From Rufibacter psychrotolerans (GTDB lineage Bacteria; Bacteroidota; Bacteroidia; Cytophagales; Hymenobacteraceae), in NCBI RefSeq assembly GCF_016924645.1, contig NZ_JAFFJV010000009.1:372001-436000 (forward strand): a DNA stretch of 64,000 bases. Direction: 5' to 3'. The position numbers and the translations under genes are program-made. A model generated the notes under the pieces. It was not told the origin of the DNA. It was given only the letters and a program-made list of their open reading frames with translations, and made no database searches. Shown one piece after another: positions 18,452 to 28,200 of the stretch (within the stretch, counting starts at the first letter, position 1; every line of letters begins with the position of its first letter).

Positions 18452-19282
18452 TTAAATCAGAGCTTTATCTTTCCTGCCCTCTGGAAGACTCTCTCCAATT
18501 TTGAGCCTGCTGCTGAACTCCTCCTCGGTGAGTTGGTGCAAGGTATCCAGGAAGTGCAGTTGCAGGGTGCCTGGACCAGCAGCTCGTTCAGCGGCTATTT
18601 CGCCGGCTACGCCCATGAGCGCCATGGCGGCTAGGGTGGCGGTGAAGGGATCCTGCGGATGTGCGGCGCAGCAGGCCCCAGTGAGGGCACTGGCGGTACA
18701 CCCCATACCTGTAACTTTGGCCATGAGCGGATGTCCGTTGGAAAGGGTGCTGGATTTGCCTGGAGATACCACGATGTCGGTGGCGCCTGAGATGCAGAGA
18801 ACGGCACCGGTGGAGGCGCTTAGGTGGAGGGCGACTTCCTGCGCTTCCTGGCTTTGGTGGGTGCTGTCTACGCCTTTGGTCTGGGAAGCGGTTTTGGCTA
18901 AGGCCATGATCTCAGAGGCATTGCCCCTTATAACGGTGGGCTTGAAGGTGAGCAGTTCTTCCAGCACCTGGTCTCGGTACGGCGTGGCTCCAGCCCCCAC
19001 GGGGTCTAAGATCCAGGGCTTGTGGAGGATGTGGGCTTGTTGGGCGGCCAGGCGCATGCTTTCTACCCAGTACTCGTCCAGCGTGCCAATGTTCACCACC
19101 AAAGCTCCCGCAATGGATACCATGTCTTTGACTTCGGGGTGGGCGTGAGCCATCACCGGCGAGGCTCCCGCTGCCAGTAAGGCATTGGCGGTGTTGTTCA
19201 TGACCACGTAGTTGGTGATGTTGTGTACCAGCGGCGATTGAGTTCTAACGGCCGATACAATGTTCCAGAGTTGCTCCTGCAT
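18452..19282 (-). CDS. thiM: Hydroxyethylthiazole kinase ThiM
   Basis: ThiM phosphorylates 4-methyl-5-(2-hydroxyethyl)thiazole salvaged from thiamine breakdown. The 276-aa protein starts 'LVHNITNYVVMNNTANALLA' with 'GASPVMAHAHPEVKDM', then has 'PWILDPVGAGATPYR', 'VIRGNASEIMALA' and the catalytic loop 'KVTGMGCTASALTGACCA' around residue 200. It is the first gene after the TPP riboswitch. With thiE, thiD and tenA it makes a salvage-type operon; thiC, thiG, thiS and thiH are not in the window. Confidence 0.94.
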   Translation of the reverse strand: MQEQLWNIVSAVRTQSPLVHNITNYVVMNNTANALLAAGASPVMAHAHPEVKDMVSIAGALVVNIGTLDEYWVESMRLAAQQAHILHKPWILDPVGAGATPYRDQVLEELLTFKPTVIRGNASEIMALAKTASQTKGVDSTHQSQEAQEVALHLSASTGAVLCISGATDIVVSPGKSSTLSNGHPLMAKVTGMGCTASALTGACCAAHPQDPFTATLAAMALMGVAGEIAAERAAGPGTLQLHFLDTLHQLTEEEFSSRLKIGESLPEGRKDKALI

Positions 19283-19349
19283 GGGTTCTTGTTTAAAAGT
19301 TCAAGATGGGCTCAGGAGCCTCCGAGATGGAGTATTGAATTGAAAAGAA

Positions 19350-19371
19350 GGAAGAACAAGCTAGTTCTTCC
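19350..19371 (-). terminator. Intrinsic terminator of the TPP riboswitch expression platform
   Basis: GGAAGAAC and GTTCTTCC form an 8-bp stem with a 6-base loop, followed on the minus strand by a T-rich tract (TTCTTTTC). Its place between the aptamer and thiM suggests TPP-controlled attenuation. Confidence 0.65.
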
Positions 19372-19374
19372 ATG

Positions 19375-19450
19375 CTTTTTCCTACGCCAGTATGACCTGG
19401 ATCAGGTTCAAAGGGTACAATCTCAGCTCCGCAATTGGAACGCCCCTAAA
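19375..19450 (-). promoter_or_regulatory. TPP (THI-element) riboswitch
   Basis: On the minus strand the conserved aptamer blocks occur in order: GGGGCGTTCC, GCGGAGCTGAGATT, ACCCTTTGAACCTGATCC, then ACTGGCGTAGGAAA. GCTGAGA and CTTTGAACCTGATC are the hallmark of the thiamine pyrophosphate riboswitch. It precedes thiM, so rising TPP should shut off the thi operon. Confidence 0.96.
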
Positions 19451-19664
19451 GCCAGCGCCAAGTTAGAAGGTTTACATTTCAGATGATAGCTTTTTCTGGA
19501 AATTGTGGAGCCAGCCTGAATTAGTTTGGGGCTGATTTTGAAAAAGCAAGCTGCAATCAGAGCCAGGACAAGCAAGGTGTTTTTGCGTTGATTTCGTTTG
19601 TTTTTTGTGGGAAGAAAGATAACTTGTTAGGGCATATTCAACCCTTGCTTTATCCATCACAACC

Positions 19665-20063
19665 ATGAAGATAATTGATAAGCTTGCTTGGATTCAGCTC
19701 AAAGACGGCCAGATTCTGAGCACCCGCACCAAAGGCCGCTCCAAGTTTTACATCCCCGGCGGGAAACGGGAGGCCACGGAAAATGACTTTGCCGCGCTGT
19801 CCAGAGAGATCAGGGAAGAACTGAGCGTGGAGCTGGTAGAGGAGACGGTGAATTATTTCGGGACGTTCCAGGCGCAGGCCGACAGCCACCCGGAGGGAAC
19901 TGAAGTGAAAATGACCTGCTACACGGGGGCGTATAAAGGCACCATTCAGCCGGCCAATGAGATAGAGGAAGTGGTGTGGCTGGGCTACGCCGACCGGGAA
20001 AAGGTATCGCCGGTAGACAAAATTATCTTTGATTGGCTGCGGAAAGAACAGTTATTGAACTAA
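19665..20063 (+). CDS. Nudix hydrolase
   Basis: The 132-aa protein contains a Nudix box, 'GGKREATENDFAALSREIREEL', close to the GX5EX7REUXEEXGU pattern, at about residues 33-54. Nudix enzymes hydrolyse nucleoside diphosphates linked to another moiety, using Mg bound by the REXXEE glutamates. The substrate is not evident; the small size is typical of housecleaning members. It is convergent with the helicase gene, with a perfect 25-bp palindrome between them. Confidence 0.85.
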   Translation: MKIIDKLAWIQLKDGQILSTRTKGRSKFYIPGGKREATENDFAALSREIREELSVELVEETVNYFGTFQAQADSHPEGTEVKMTCYTGAYKGTIQPANEIEEVVWLGYADREKVSPVDKIIFDWLRKEQLLN

Positions 20064-20087
20064 AGCCACTTAGCAAACCACAAAGTA

Positions 20088-20138
20088 TGCCTCCGTTTTA
20101 AGCCCGTTTTCCTGGAAAACGGGCTTAAAACGGAGGCA
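20088..20138. terminator. Perfect 51-bp palindrome between convergent genes
   Basis: Twenty-five bases (20088-20112) pair without mismatch with 20114-20138 around a single T. The core is the dispersed repeat (AAGCCCGTTTTCC/GGAAAACGGGCTT). Its position between the Nudix and helicase stops suggests a bidirectional terminator. Confidence 0.75.
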
Positions 20139-20169
20139 TTTTAAATATCGCCACGCTTACCGGGAAAAC

Positions 20170-21468
20170 TTACATGGCGCGCTCTACCTTCACTTTCTTG
20201 CCTTTCAGTTTTTCCTGCTGAAGGAGCTTCAGGGCCTGGGCCAGCTTCTGCCGGTTAATGGCGGCAAAAGAAGCGTTGTCCTGTATCTCAATCCTGCCTA
20301 GGTCGGTTTTCTCCAGGCCGCCTTTTTGCAGCAGCCAGCCGGCCACGTCGCCTTTGCTGATCTTGTCTTTTTTGCCGGCGCTAATGTACACCGTGTCCCA
20401 GAACGAGGGGGGCGGGGAGGAAACGTGGGCGGGCAGTGGCTCTGTTTTAAGCTGGGCAGGCAGAAAAGCCGGTTGCTCCTGTGAGTGCAGCAACACGTAC
20501 GCGGTGCCCTGGGCCTGCATACGGGCGGTGCGGCCGTTGCGGTGCACAAAGGTTTGGGCATCGGGGAGCTGGTAGTGGACCACGTTCTCAATCTCGGGGA
20601 TGTCCAGGCCACGGGCCGCCAGGTCGGTGCTGATGAGCAGGTGGTGGGTTCCGTTCCGGAACTTCAGCAGGACCCGTTCGCGGTCGGGTTGCTCCAGTTT
20701 GCCGTGGAAAATGCCGTGCGCCAGCTTCTTTCGCTGCAGGTAGGTGCTTACCTCGTCCACGGTGTCGCGCTGGTTGCAGAACACCAGGGTGGGCTGGTTG
20801 CCCAGCTGGCAGAGCAGCCGGTACAGGGTGCCCGGTTTGTCGTTCTTCTCCACCAACACCTTTTTCACGGTAATGTCGGGGGCACTGGTTTCATCGCGCA
20901 GGTAATTGATAGTGACGGGCTTCTTGAGGCCGGTAAAGGTCGGAATTTCGGCCATGGGCGTAGCCGACGTCAGGATTCTCCGGGAAACCTGGGGCAGCTG
21001 CCGCAGGATGAACGCCATGTCTTCCTGAAATCCCAGTTCCAGGGCTTTGTCAAACTCGTCCAGGACCAGCGTGTGCAATGCCGAGGGCATCAGGTAGCCT
21101 TCGCGCAGGTGGGCGGCCAGGCGGCCGGGCGTGCCAATGAGCACCGCCGACGGCGAGGCCAGGCTGCGTTTCTCCTCGTACAGCGCGTGGCCGCCGTAAA
21201 AACAGTCTACCTTGTAGCCCAGCGCCATCTGCCGAAGCACCTGCTCAATCTGCAGGGCCAGTTCGCGGGTGGGGGCCAGCACCAGGGCCTGCACCCCGGC
21301 TGCCTCGGGCTGAAGCCGTTCTGCCACGGGCAACAGAAACGCCAGCGTCTTGCCAGAGCCGGTGGGGGAAAGCACCACCACATCATTCTGCCGGGCCGCT
21401 TCCACGGTGGCCTCCTGCATTGGGGTTAATTGGGTAATCTTAAGCCGCTCCAGTATCTTCTCGCGCAT
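20170..21468 (-). CDS. dbpA: DEAD-box-family RNA helicase, DbpA-like
   Basis: The 432-aa protein has a Q motif ('LTPMQEATVEAA'), Walker A 'SPTGSGKT' (34-41), PTREL, TPGR, a motif II written DEFD instead of DEAD (about residue 137), SAT, and motif VI 'HRNGRTARM'. The last 70 residues ('KISKGDVAGWLLQKGGL', then 'LGRIEIQDNASFAAI') match the DbpA RNA-binding domain, which in E. coli targets 23S rRNA helix 92 during ribosome assembly. It is somewhat shorter than E. coli DbpA. The DEFD variant keeps the catalytic D-E pair, so activity is still likely. Confidence 0.86.
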   Translation of the reverse strand: MREKILERLKITQLTPMQEATVEAARQNDVVVLSPTGSGKTLAFLLPVAERLQPEAAGVQALVLAPTRELALQIEQVLRQMALGYKVDCFYGGHALYEEKRSLASPSAVLIGTPGRLAAHLREGYLMPSALHTLVLDEFDKALELGFQEDMAFILRQLPQVSRRILTSATPMAEIPTFTGLKKPVTINYLRDETSAPDITVKKVLVEKNDKPGTLYRLLCQLGNQPTLVFCNQRDTVDEVSTYLQRKKLAHGIFHGKLEQPDRERVLLKFRNGTHHLLISTDLAARGLDIPEIENVVHYQLPDAQTFVHRNGRTARMQAQGTAYVLLHSQEQPAFLPAQLKTEPLPAHVSSPPPSFWDTVYISAGKKDKISKGDVAGWLLQKGGLEKTDLGRIEIQDNASFAAINRQKLAQALKLLQQEKLKGKKVKVERAM

Positions 21469-21856
21469 GGTAGTTCTGTTGGAAATGGAACAAAGTTAAT
21501 CATAAAGAACCGGCACTGCTTTACATTACCAGACCTCGGCTTGCCAGGCCCACCTGAAAGGGCTACGGATAGCGGTCTGTTTCCGGTGGGTTTTCCTGAA
21601 AACGGCCCATAAACGCCCCGCTGCCAAGTGCCGCAAGACGCAGCAAGCCGGGGCTGAACCGGTAAAAAGTTGACCGGCTCCTGTTATATTCTGCCCCTGG
21701 GTTCGACTAATGGGCTAAAGCGCTACCCCAACAAGGTCGGCAACGGGTCGCGCGGGTTTGCTTCCAGAGCATGGGGCTTGCGCAGTGGGGCGTTGTCAGG
21801 AAATTTGCGTATAGAATCTTCCGGTTTCTACGTTCATTAGAAAACAGGTTTAAATA
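21469..21856. other. Intergenic region between divergent genes
   Basis: The gap separates divergent helicase and TelA-operon starts. It holds one imperfect hairpin-repeat copy at 21575-21614 (TGTTTCCGGTGGGTTTTCCTG, then GAAAACGGCCCATAAACG). Promoters for both sides should lie here but are not clear. Confidence 0.5.
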
Positions 21857-22318
21857 ATGGGAGCAATCATATTCGCGTGTATATTGGCAGCGTTTCTGGG
21901 GTACATTTACGGAAACCGCATCAGGCCTAACCAAAAGTTGAGGAAGGCGCTGGCCGAGGTGCGGCAGAAATGCCAGGCCGTGCTGGAGGAAGGCCGCAAG
22001 GGCGTTTACAAAACCCTGGTGCAGGAAGAGCAGAAGTCTTCTGAGCTGGTGGTGGAAGTAAAGGAGTTGGCCGTGACGCAGGCGGGGCAAGTAAAGGTGC
22101 AGTACCTGAGCGCGTACTACAAAAATCCGGCGTTCCGCACCCGCAAGGGCGAGGCGCTGTTGCAGGAAGTACAGGGCCTGCTGGGCGACTACCTGCCCGC
22201 AAGCGAGATTGAGTGGTACGAGCAAGAAGACCGGCATGCCCACCTTAGAGCGTTTGTGCAAGCAATAGATACAGTTAAACACCCTCACCAGTTAAGAAAG
22301 CTACACCATGGAAAATAA
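21857..22318 (+). CDS. Membrane-anchored coiled-coil protein of the TelA operon
   Basis: The 153-aa protein has one N-terminal transmembrane helix (about residues 2-19) and a cytoplasmic charged helical region ('KALAEVRQKCQAVLEEGRKG', 'VVEVKELAVTQAGQVKVQYL'). I do not recognise a named family. It overlaps the TelA gene by 11 bases and opens a four-gene cluster, so it may anchor or regulate the TelA-like protein at the membrane. That role is inference. Confidence 0.65.
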   Translation: MGAIIFACILAAFLGYIYGNRIRPNQKLRKALAEVRQKCQAVLEEGRKGVYKTLVQEEQKSSELVVEVKELAVTQAGQVKVQYLSAYYKNPAFRTRKGEALLQEVQGLLGDYLPASEIEWYEQEDRHAHLRAFVQAIDTVKHPHQLRKLHHGK

Positions 22319-23396
22319 CGAAATAGTACTAGCAGAGAACAAAGAGCTGGTTCAGCAGAAAGCCCTGGAGATCTCCAAGACCCTTGACCCCAACAAGCCC
22401 GAAAGCCTCAGCAACTTTGGGGTAGAGACGCAGCGCAAACTGGGGCACTACTCCAATGAGCTGCTTTCTAAGGTGAAAGCCAAAGACTCCGGCGAGGCGG
22501 GCGAAGCCATCAATGAACTGCTGGCCCAGATCAACATGATCAAGGTAGACGAGACTGAGAAGCCCGGTTTCTTTTCGCGGCTGCCGTTTGTGGGCAAGAT
22601 CAAAGATAAGACCAAGCAGCTGGCCAGCCAGTACAACTCAGTGTCTGAGAACGTAGACGATGTGGTGGTGAAGCTGGAGAAAACCCGCCAGAGCGTGATG
22701 AAAGACTCTACCGGGCTGGAGGTCATGTTCAAGCAGGTGGTGGAGTACATCCATGAGGTGCGCGCGTTGATTGCCGCGGGCAAGATGAAGATTGAGGAGA
22801 TTGAGACCCAGGTGATTCCTAAGCTGCAGGCCGAGGTGGAGAGCAGCGGGCAGGACGAACTGGTGGTGCAGCGCCTGGCCGACATGGTGGCCTTTAAGGA
22901 GCGGCTGGAGAAGAAAGTGCACGACTTCACGCTCTCGCACACCATAGCCACGCAGTCCATGCCGCAGATCCGCATGATCCAGACCACCAATGAGGTGCTG
23001 GCCCAGAAAATCCAGAACTCCATTGTGACCGTGATTCCGGTGTGGCGCCAGCAGGTAGCCATTGCCCTGGGCCTGGAGAAACAGCGCAAAGCCCTGGAGA
23101 TCCAGAAAAAGGTCACCGACACCACCAACGAGATGCTCCTCAAAAACTCCCAGCTGCTCAAGAACAACGTGGTCACGGCGGCCAAGGAAAACGAGCGCGG
23201 CATTGTGGACGTGGATACCCTCAAGAAAGTGAACAAAGACATGGTGGAGACCCTGGACGCCGTGATCAAAATCTCTGAGGAAGGAAGCCGCAAACGGGCC
23301 GAAGCCGTCAAAGAACTGGCCCAGGTGCAGGAAGAGCTTAACTCCAAAATCCTGGGGGCGCTGGGCTCCAAATCCAGGAAAATTGAAATTGAATAA
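22308..23396 (+). CDS. TelA-family toxic anion resistance protein
   Basis: The 362-aa soluble, largely alpha-helical protein has the TelA look: 'GFFSRLPFVGKIKDKTKQLA', then 'YNSVSENVDDVVVKLEKTRQ', and a C-terminal 'IVTVIPVWRQQVAIALGLEK' with 'EEGSRKRAEAVKELAQVQEE'. TelA proteins are linked to tellurite, lantibiotic and envelope-stress tolerance, often near TerD/TerC genes, which are absent here. The stop TAA shares a base with the next ATG (TAATG), so the operon is tightly coupled. The biochemical role of the family remains unclear. Confidence 0.88.
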   Translation: MENNEIVLAENKELVQQKALEISKTLDPNKPESLSNFGVETQRKLGHYSNELLSKVKAKDSGEAGEAINELLAQINMIKVDETEKPGFFSRLPFVGKIKDKTKQLASQYNSVSENVDDVVVKLEKTRQSVMKDSTGLEVMFKQVVEYIHEVRALIAAGKMKIEEIETQVIPKLQAEVESSGQDELVVQRLADMVAFKERLEKKVHDFTLSHTIATQSMPQIRMIQTTNEVLAQKIQNSIVTVIPVWRQQVAIALGLEKQRKALEIQKKVTDTTNEMLLKNSQLLKNNVVTAAKENERGIVDVDTLKKVNKDMVETLDAVIKISEEGSRKRAEAVKELAQVQEELNSKILGALGSKSRKIEIE

Positions 23397-23572
23397 TGGT
23401 CCCCAACCAGAACCCCGCCACAGACCTGAACGGCATCCTGACCCAAGAGCAGGATGCCCTGCTGGACCTGTACCTCCAGAACCTGGACAATTTCTTTGAG
23501 AACCAGAAAGCGGCTGAGAAGATCCAGGTGGAGATTGAGACCATGCACCTTAAAAAATTACTTTCTGAATGA
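23396..23572 (+). CDS. Small conserved-context protein of the TelA operon (58 aa)
   Basis: An ATG at 23396 shares its A with the telA stop and opens a 58-aa frame (MVPNQNPATDLNGILTQEQD at the start, MHLKKLLSE at the end). It closes with TGA at 23570-23572, overlapping the next ATG (23569). The back-to-back overlaps on both sides make it a real gene despite its length. It is acidic and helical; the function is unknown, perhaps a bridging or assembly subunit. Confidence 0.7.
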   Translation: MVPNQNPATDLNGILTQEQDALLDLYLQNLDNFFENQKAAEKIQVEIETMHLKKLLSE

Positions 23573-24399
23573 TGGATTTCGTGCGCGCCCTTTTCGGGAT
23601 GAAAGCGGATACGGGGCAAAGAGAAGTGGTGGGGAACCCCGCGGAGTTTGGGCTGCAGGAAGCAGGGTTTATCCAGGAGTCTAACCGCCGCCTCACCCAG
23701 TTGCAGGAACTTACCACCCGCTACCAGGGCACCCCGCACGCGGCAAAGATGAAGGCCGCCTTCGAGAAAACCCGCACTATCCACAGTTATCTGGTAGCGC
23801 GCAAGAAGGTGCACGAACTGGAAATGTTCCACCTCCAGAACACCGACCATTTCCTGACCACCTTTACCGCCATTCTGGACGTGCACCAGAAGTTCCAGCA
23901 CCTCGCGCCGGCTTCCAACGGGGCCGCCAGAGGCAAGGAAACCCCTTTGCACGAAAGCAGGTCCGCCAAACTTAAGCGGCTGGAGAAGGCCGCCAACCTG
24001 CCGGAGCTGGTGCGGCCGGTACAGAACTCGGTTCAGTATTACCATGACCGGGGCGCCAAAACCAGCGTGCCGCGGTTATATGTGCCAGAAATTTCCATCA
24101 ATACCGTAGAGAAAGTAACGTACTACTCTCAAGGCAAAAAGGAGGAGCTGGTGCCCAAGGAGGTGGGCTTTACTTCCTCCAAAGAGGAAAAGGAGGCGTT
24201 CCTGGAGCACCTCTTGGTGCGCTTAGGCCTGCCTGACGCCTCTTATGTGGGCAATGCCCTGGTAACCATCCCCAACAACAACGGCATTACCCCCACCGGC
24301 CTGGTGCCCGTTCTCCACTGGGAAGGCTGCCTCTATGCCCTTAACCTCAACGATTACCGCCTGTTCCCCGTCAGGATCTACAGAGCCGGCGTACGATAA
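23569..24399 (+). CDS. Uncharacterised protein of the TelA operon (276 aa)
   Basis: No family is recognised. The 276-aa protein is soluble. Its N-terminal half is helical ('ESNRRLTQLQELTTRYQGTP', 'KVHELEMFHLQNTDHFLTTF') and its C-terminal half mixes strands and loops ('SVPRLYVPEISINTVEKVTY', 'TGLVPVLHWEGCLYALNLND'). It is the last gene of the cluster and overlaps the 58-aa gene by 4 bases. The gene order suggests a TelA-associated complex. Confidence 0.65.
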   Translation: MMDFVRALFGMKADTGQREVVGNPAEFGLQEAGFIQESNRRLTQLQELTTRYQGTPHAAKMKAAFEKTRTIHSYLVARKKVHELEMFHLQNTDHFLTTFTAILDVHQKFQHLAPASNGAARGKETPLHESRSAKLKRLEKAANLPELVRPVQNSVQYYHDRGAKTSVPRLYVPEISINTVEKVTYYSQGKKEELVPKEVGFTSSKEEKEAFLEHLLVRLGLPDASYVGNALVTIPNNNGITPTGLVPVLHWEGCLYALNLNDYRLFPVRIYRAGVR

Positions 24400-25249
24400 G
24401 CTCCCATTGGGAATGATTGGGCTGTGGAGAAAGCCTTGCCTTCTGTTTTTGGCCCGTTTTGGAGATTTCGGCCCTAAAACAATCGGGTTTGCCGTGTGAT
24501 TTCGATCCAACTGCGGAGCCAGGAACAGGCGGTGAGGCGGCTGGGACTGCAGGTGCCATGGTAAGGTCTAACAACGTAGGCTGTAGCTTGTGTTGCCTTT
24601 TATATCAGGATTGAGATTCCTTAATTCCACCTATCACCTAAAGCCACTTCGGTGATCTAAGGGCTAGTTGGTGAATGGTACGTTGAAAGAAGTCCTTCAA
24701 AAGGAGACACGTATGTTCCCCAACTTCTTTCAAACTAAGTTCTCCTGTCCCTGCATTTTGAGCCTACTTTCCTTGAAATAGCTCAAAAACAGAAAAATAT
24801 TTCCACTTTAGGGAAGATTCCGTGTAAAATCATATTCTCAATTTTTTTCGCTTGAAAACTTAAAGTTGAGCGAACTACCCCTCGGACCTTACTAGCATCA
24901 AAAATAGGTTCTATTGCTTCTATCATCATTCCCAGATGGCTCCAGGTGCAACCCAAGTCCTTGATTCGTTCTAACCTGCCCCAAACAGTACAAAAACGCC
25001 TTGTTTTTCTTCGTTGTAAAGTGACGGAAGGAATAAGTTGAACCTTGTACCTAAATTAATTCATCTAAGTAGTGAGATGCTGGCAGGTTGTTGTACTTAG
25101 TAGGGTTAAAACCTGCTGTTTTATTAGAATGGTGAAGTTGGTTAATGATAAAGTTTAACATGGAGGTTGAACTTCTGGACTTGAATTGGAGTTGGCCTCA
25201 ACAAGAAATTTTATCATTTAACTAAGTTTAAGCTTGTACTAAAAGGCAG
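24400..25249. other. Long gene-poor region (850 bp)
   Basis: No convincing gene is seen. It holds a dispersed hairpin copy at 24446-24480 (GGCCCGTTTTGGAGATTTCG, then GCCCTAAAAC). It also has an 11-bp inverted repeat TTGAAAGAAGT (24683-24693)/ACTTCTTTCAA (24723-24733) and a loose inverted pair (TTAATGATAAA near 25141, TTTATCATTTAA near 25210) before the next gene. The right part is AT-rich, as expected for a promoter region. Confidence 0.45.
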
Positions 25250-28200
25250 ATGGAAGTGGAGAGATTCTCTGGGAAAGGCAAAGCAGCTTTCAGAGTTTGG
25301 ATGCTGGTTTGGGCGTTTGCAATCTTCAAAAGTACGTTAGTGGGGGCACAAGGTGCTGGGCCGTACACCGCGGGCGATTACAGAACGGTCACTGCTGGCA
25401 CGCTGGGCCAAAACGGGGGCACCAGCACCTTGGAGCAGCTAACCTCCCAAGGTACCTGGCTGCCGGCAACGTATCCGCTTCCAACCACCGCCACTGTTTA
25501 TGTGGAGCATGCGGTTCAACTTTCCGGCCCGCTTCAGCTCGCCCGCCTGCAGGTAGCTTCCTCAAAGGCACTTACGGTACCTGCCGGTTCCAGACTGCTC
25601 GTCACAGATAGGGTAACAGTTGCCCCCTCGGCAGAACTTATCCAGGAAGGCGAGGTGGAAAGTAGGGGAGTGCTCCAATTACAGACCAATGCAAGATTGA
25701 TCATCAAATCGGCTCAGTACCAGGCAGCCTCACCCCTGTGGGCTGGTCTGGAACAGATAGATGCTTCGGCGGAGGTACGGGTTGAGGCTGCTGCTGCTAA
25801 TGCCTTGCTATTTAGCGGTGCTCACCTCACTGCCCAGCCCCACGGCTATTGGTTTGGCCGCCTAACCCTGGCCTTGCCGGGAAGTACCTCCCAGTGGAAG
25901 CTGACCGATGTTTCCGCCCCGCTGGCGGCCCAGGCCTTTCGGTCCACGTTGCCCGCTTCCTCTTCGCTGTTGTTTCTGTCTGGTGCCAGCCTGAGCCTTT
26001 CCTTTGGGGCCGACGTCGCCTTATCGGGTGGGACTTACTTTGTGCAAAGTCAGAACGCTGGAACGGGCGTGCTTTCGGTTGCCGGTAATATGAGCCTGCA
26101 GGGCAGCGTCCTCACCCTCAACCAACTCTCCAGTTCCACCGCCGTGTCTAACATTGACCTTAAAGGAAACCTGCAGACCGACGGGGCCTCTACCATCAAC
26201 AACAGCAGCACCGTAAAAACTGACCTCAGTGGCATCAGGCTGGTGGGAACCAGCTGGCAGCTGCTTCAAGCCGCCGGGCCCATCAACCACGTGTCCTTAA
26301 TGGTGAAATCCGGTGCCTTGGTCAGGTTAGGGCAGCACGTGCTGCTGAATCCCTCCAATTCCGTTTACGCCGGTACGCTCCAGGTGGAAAATGGGGCCAC
26401 TCTGGACTTTGGAGCCGATGCTAACGGACTTGGGTACCAGGTGCAGGGACAAGGTTACTTCAAACTGGACCAGGGCGGAACCTTGTACATCACCAGTGCC
26501 CAAGGTATTAATGCCACCGGTAACAGCGGCAACGTGGTGGTGACGGACAGCCGCAGAACCTTCAACCAGGTGGCTACTTTCGTGTACAACAGCCTCCTGC
26601 CGCAGCAAACCGGCAATGCTTTGACGGCTACTACCAGCGGTAAAATCATGATCATGGATAATCCTACCACCTTGGCCCTCACGCAAAGTACCGGTATTTC
26701 CTCTAGTGGTGGAAGACTGGAAATCAGGCAGGGAACCTTCATCGCTAGCCCCAGCGCTGATATCAACGGGGCCGGCAGGCTGGTGATGACCGGAGGGACT
26801 TACAAAATAGCAGCCAATACCACAGTGCCCCAGCTGACCGGCACTTACGAGCTTACCGGGGGCGCCATTGAGTTGGCTGGCAACGGAGAGCAGACGCTTC
26901 GCGGGAAAACTTACCACAAGATTATTGTTGGAGGCACCAATACACCCGGGGTCAATGCCAAGACCATCTCTACTACCACCACCATCAACCAGAACCTTAC
27001 CATTCTGCCCAATGCCATTCTGGACCTCAACAATAAGTCGTTGAAGGGGACTGGTGGGTTGACCATGACCGGGGGCCTGTTCAGGACCAGCCGCATCAGC
27101 GGGACATGGCCCGAGCTGGAGGGCAAGAGTGAACCTTACCAGATTACGGGCGGCACCATTGAGTTCTACGGCTCGGTCAATACCCAGAACCAGAGCATCA
27201 GGGGTACGTACGGCAACTCCCAGAATATTACTTATCACAACGTGCTCCTGACAGCCGCAGAAGCCAACACCGACAATGACCTGGGCAACCAGCTGGTGAG
27301 TGCCAACTTTGATGTAGCCGGTACCCTAACGGTGAAAGCGCCCTCGGTCTTGCAGATTGCCACCAACCGCGCCATTGGCGGTACCGGTAACTTTATCCTG
27401 GAACCCGGGGCCACGTTGCTGTACGGCTCGCCGCAGGGCATCAAACTTAGCGGCACCGGTACCCTGGACGGCAACGTGCGCGTAAGCGGGACCCGCTCTT
27501 TCTCACCGCAGGCCAGTTACGGGTTCATCGGGAACTCTGAGATGGTGACCGGCGATGGCTTGCCTGCTACGGTGGCCAACCTGCTGGTGGCCAAAACCGC
27601 CGGTGGAGTTACCCTCAGCAAGTCGGTGAAGGTGACTAACGTGCTCACCCTTAGAAGTGGGGTATTTAAAACCGATCTCCATGAAGTATCCCTACTGAGC
27701 CCGGCGGCCACAGCGTTGCAGGTGGTAGACCCCAACCTGTGGGTACAGGGCAACCTCAGGCGGGCGGTGGGCAACAGCGGAACGTACACGTTTCCGGTAG
27801 GCCATGCCACCGGCAAGCGGCAGATGGACCTGATGTCATTAGGGCTAAGCGGCAACGGTTTCCAAAGCATTTTGGTAAGTTTCAAGCCCCTGCAGCACCA
27901 TCAGGATGGTGATTTATTCCTGACCGAAGGCGGGCATACCTACACGCACATGGGCACGGAAGGCGTGTGGCAGGTAGAGCCCAACGCGGTGCCCAGCGAG
28001 GGGAACTTCACGGCCCTGGCCTATCTGCAGGGGTTCAATAACCTTTCTGACAATAAATTCGCGTTGCTGATCAGACCCCTGACTTCCACCAGCGGCAAAG
28101 ACTGGACCACCGGGGGAGGCACCCTGGACGCGCCCGACAAAGATGGCCGGACCCTAGCCAGCGGCTACGCCAAGCGCAACTTCATCAAACCCTTCGGGCA

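Noticed and set aside
20170..21468. DEFD instead of DEAD as evidence of an inactive helicase
   Set aside because: The catalytic Asp-Glu pair and other motifs are intact; variation at the last two positions is tolerated in SF2 helicases.
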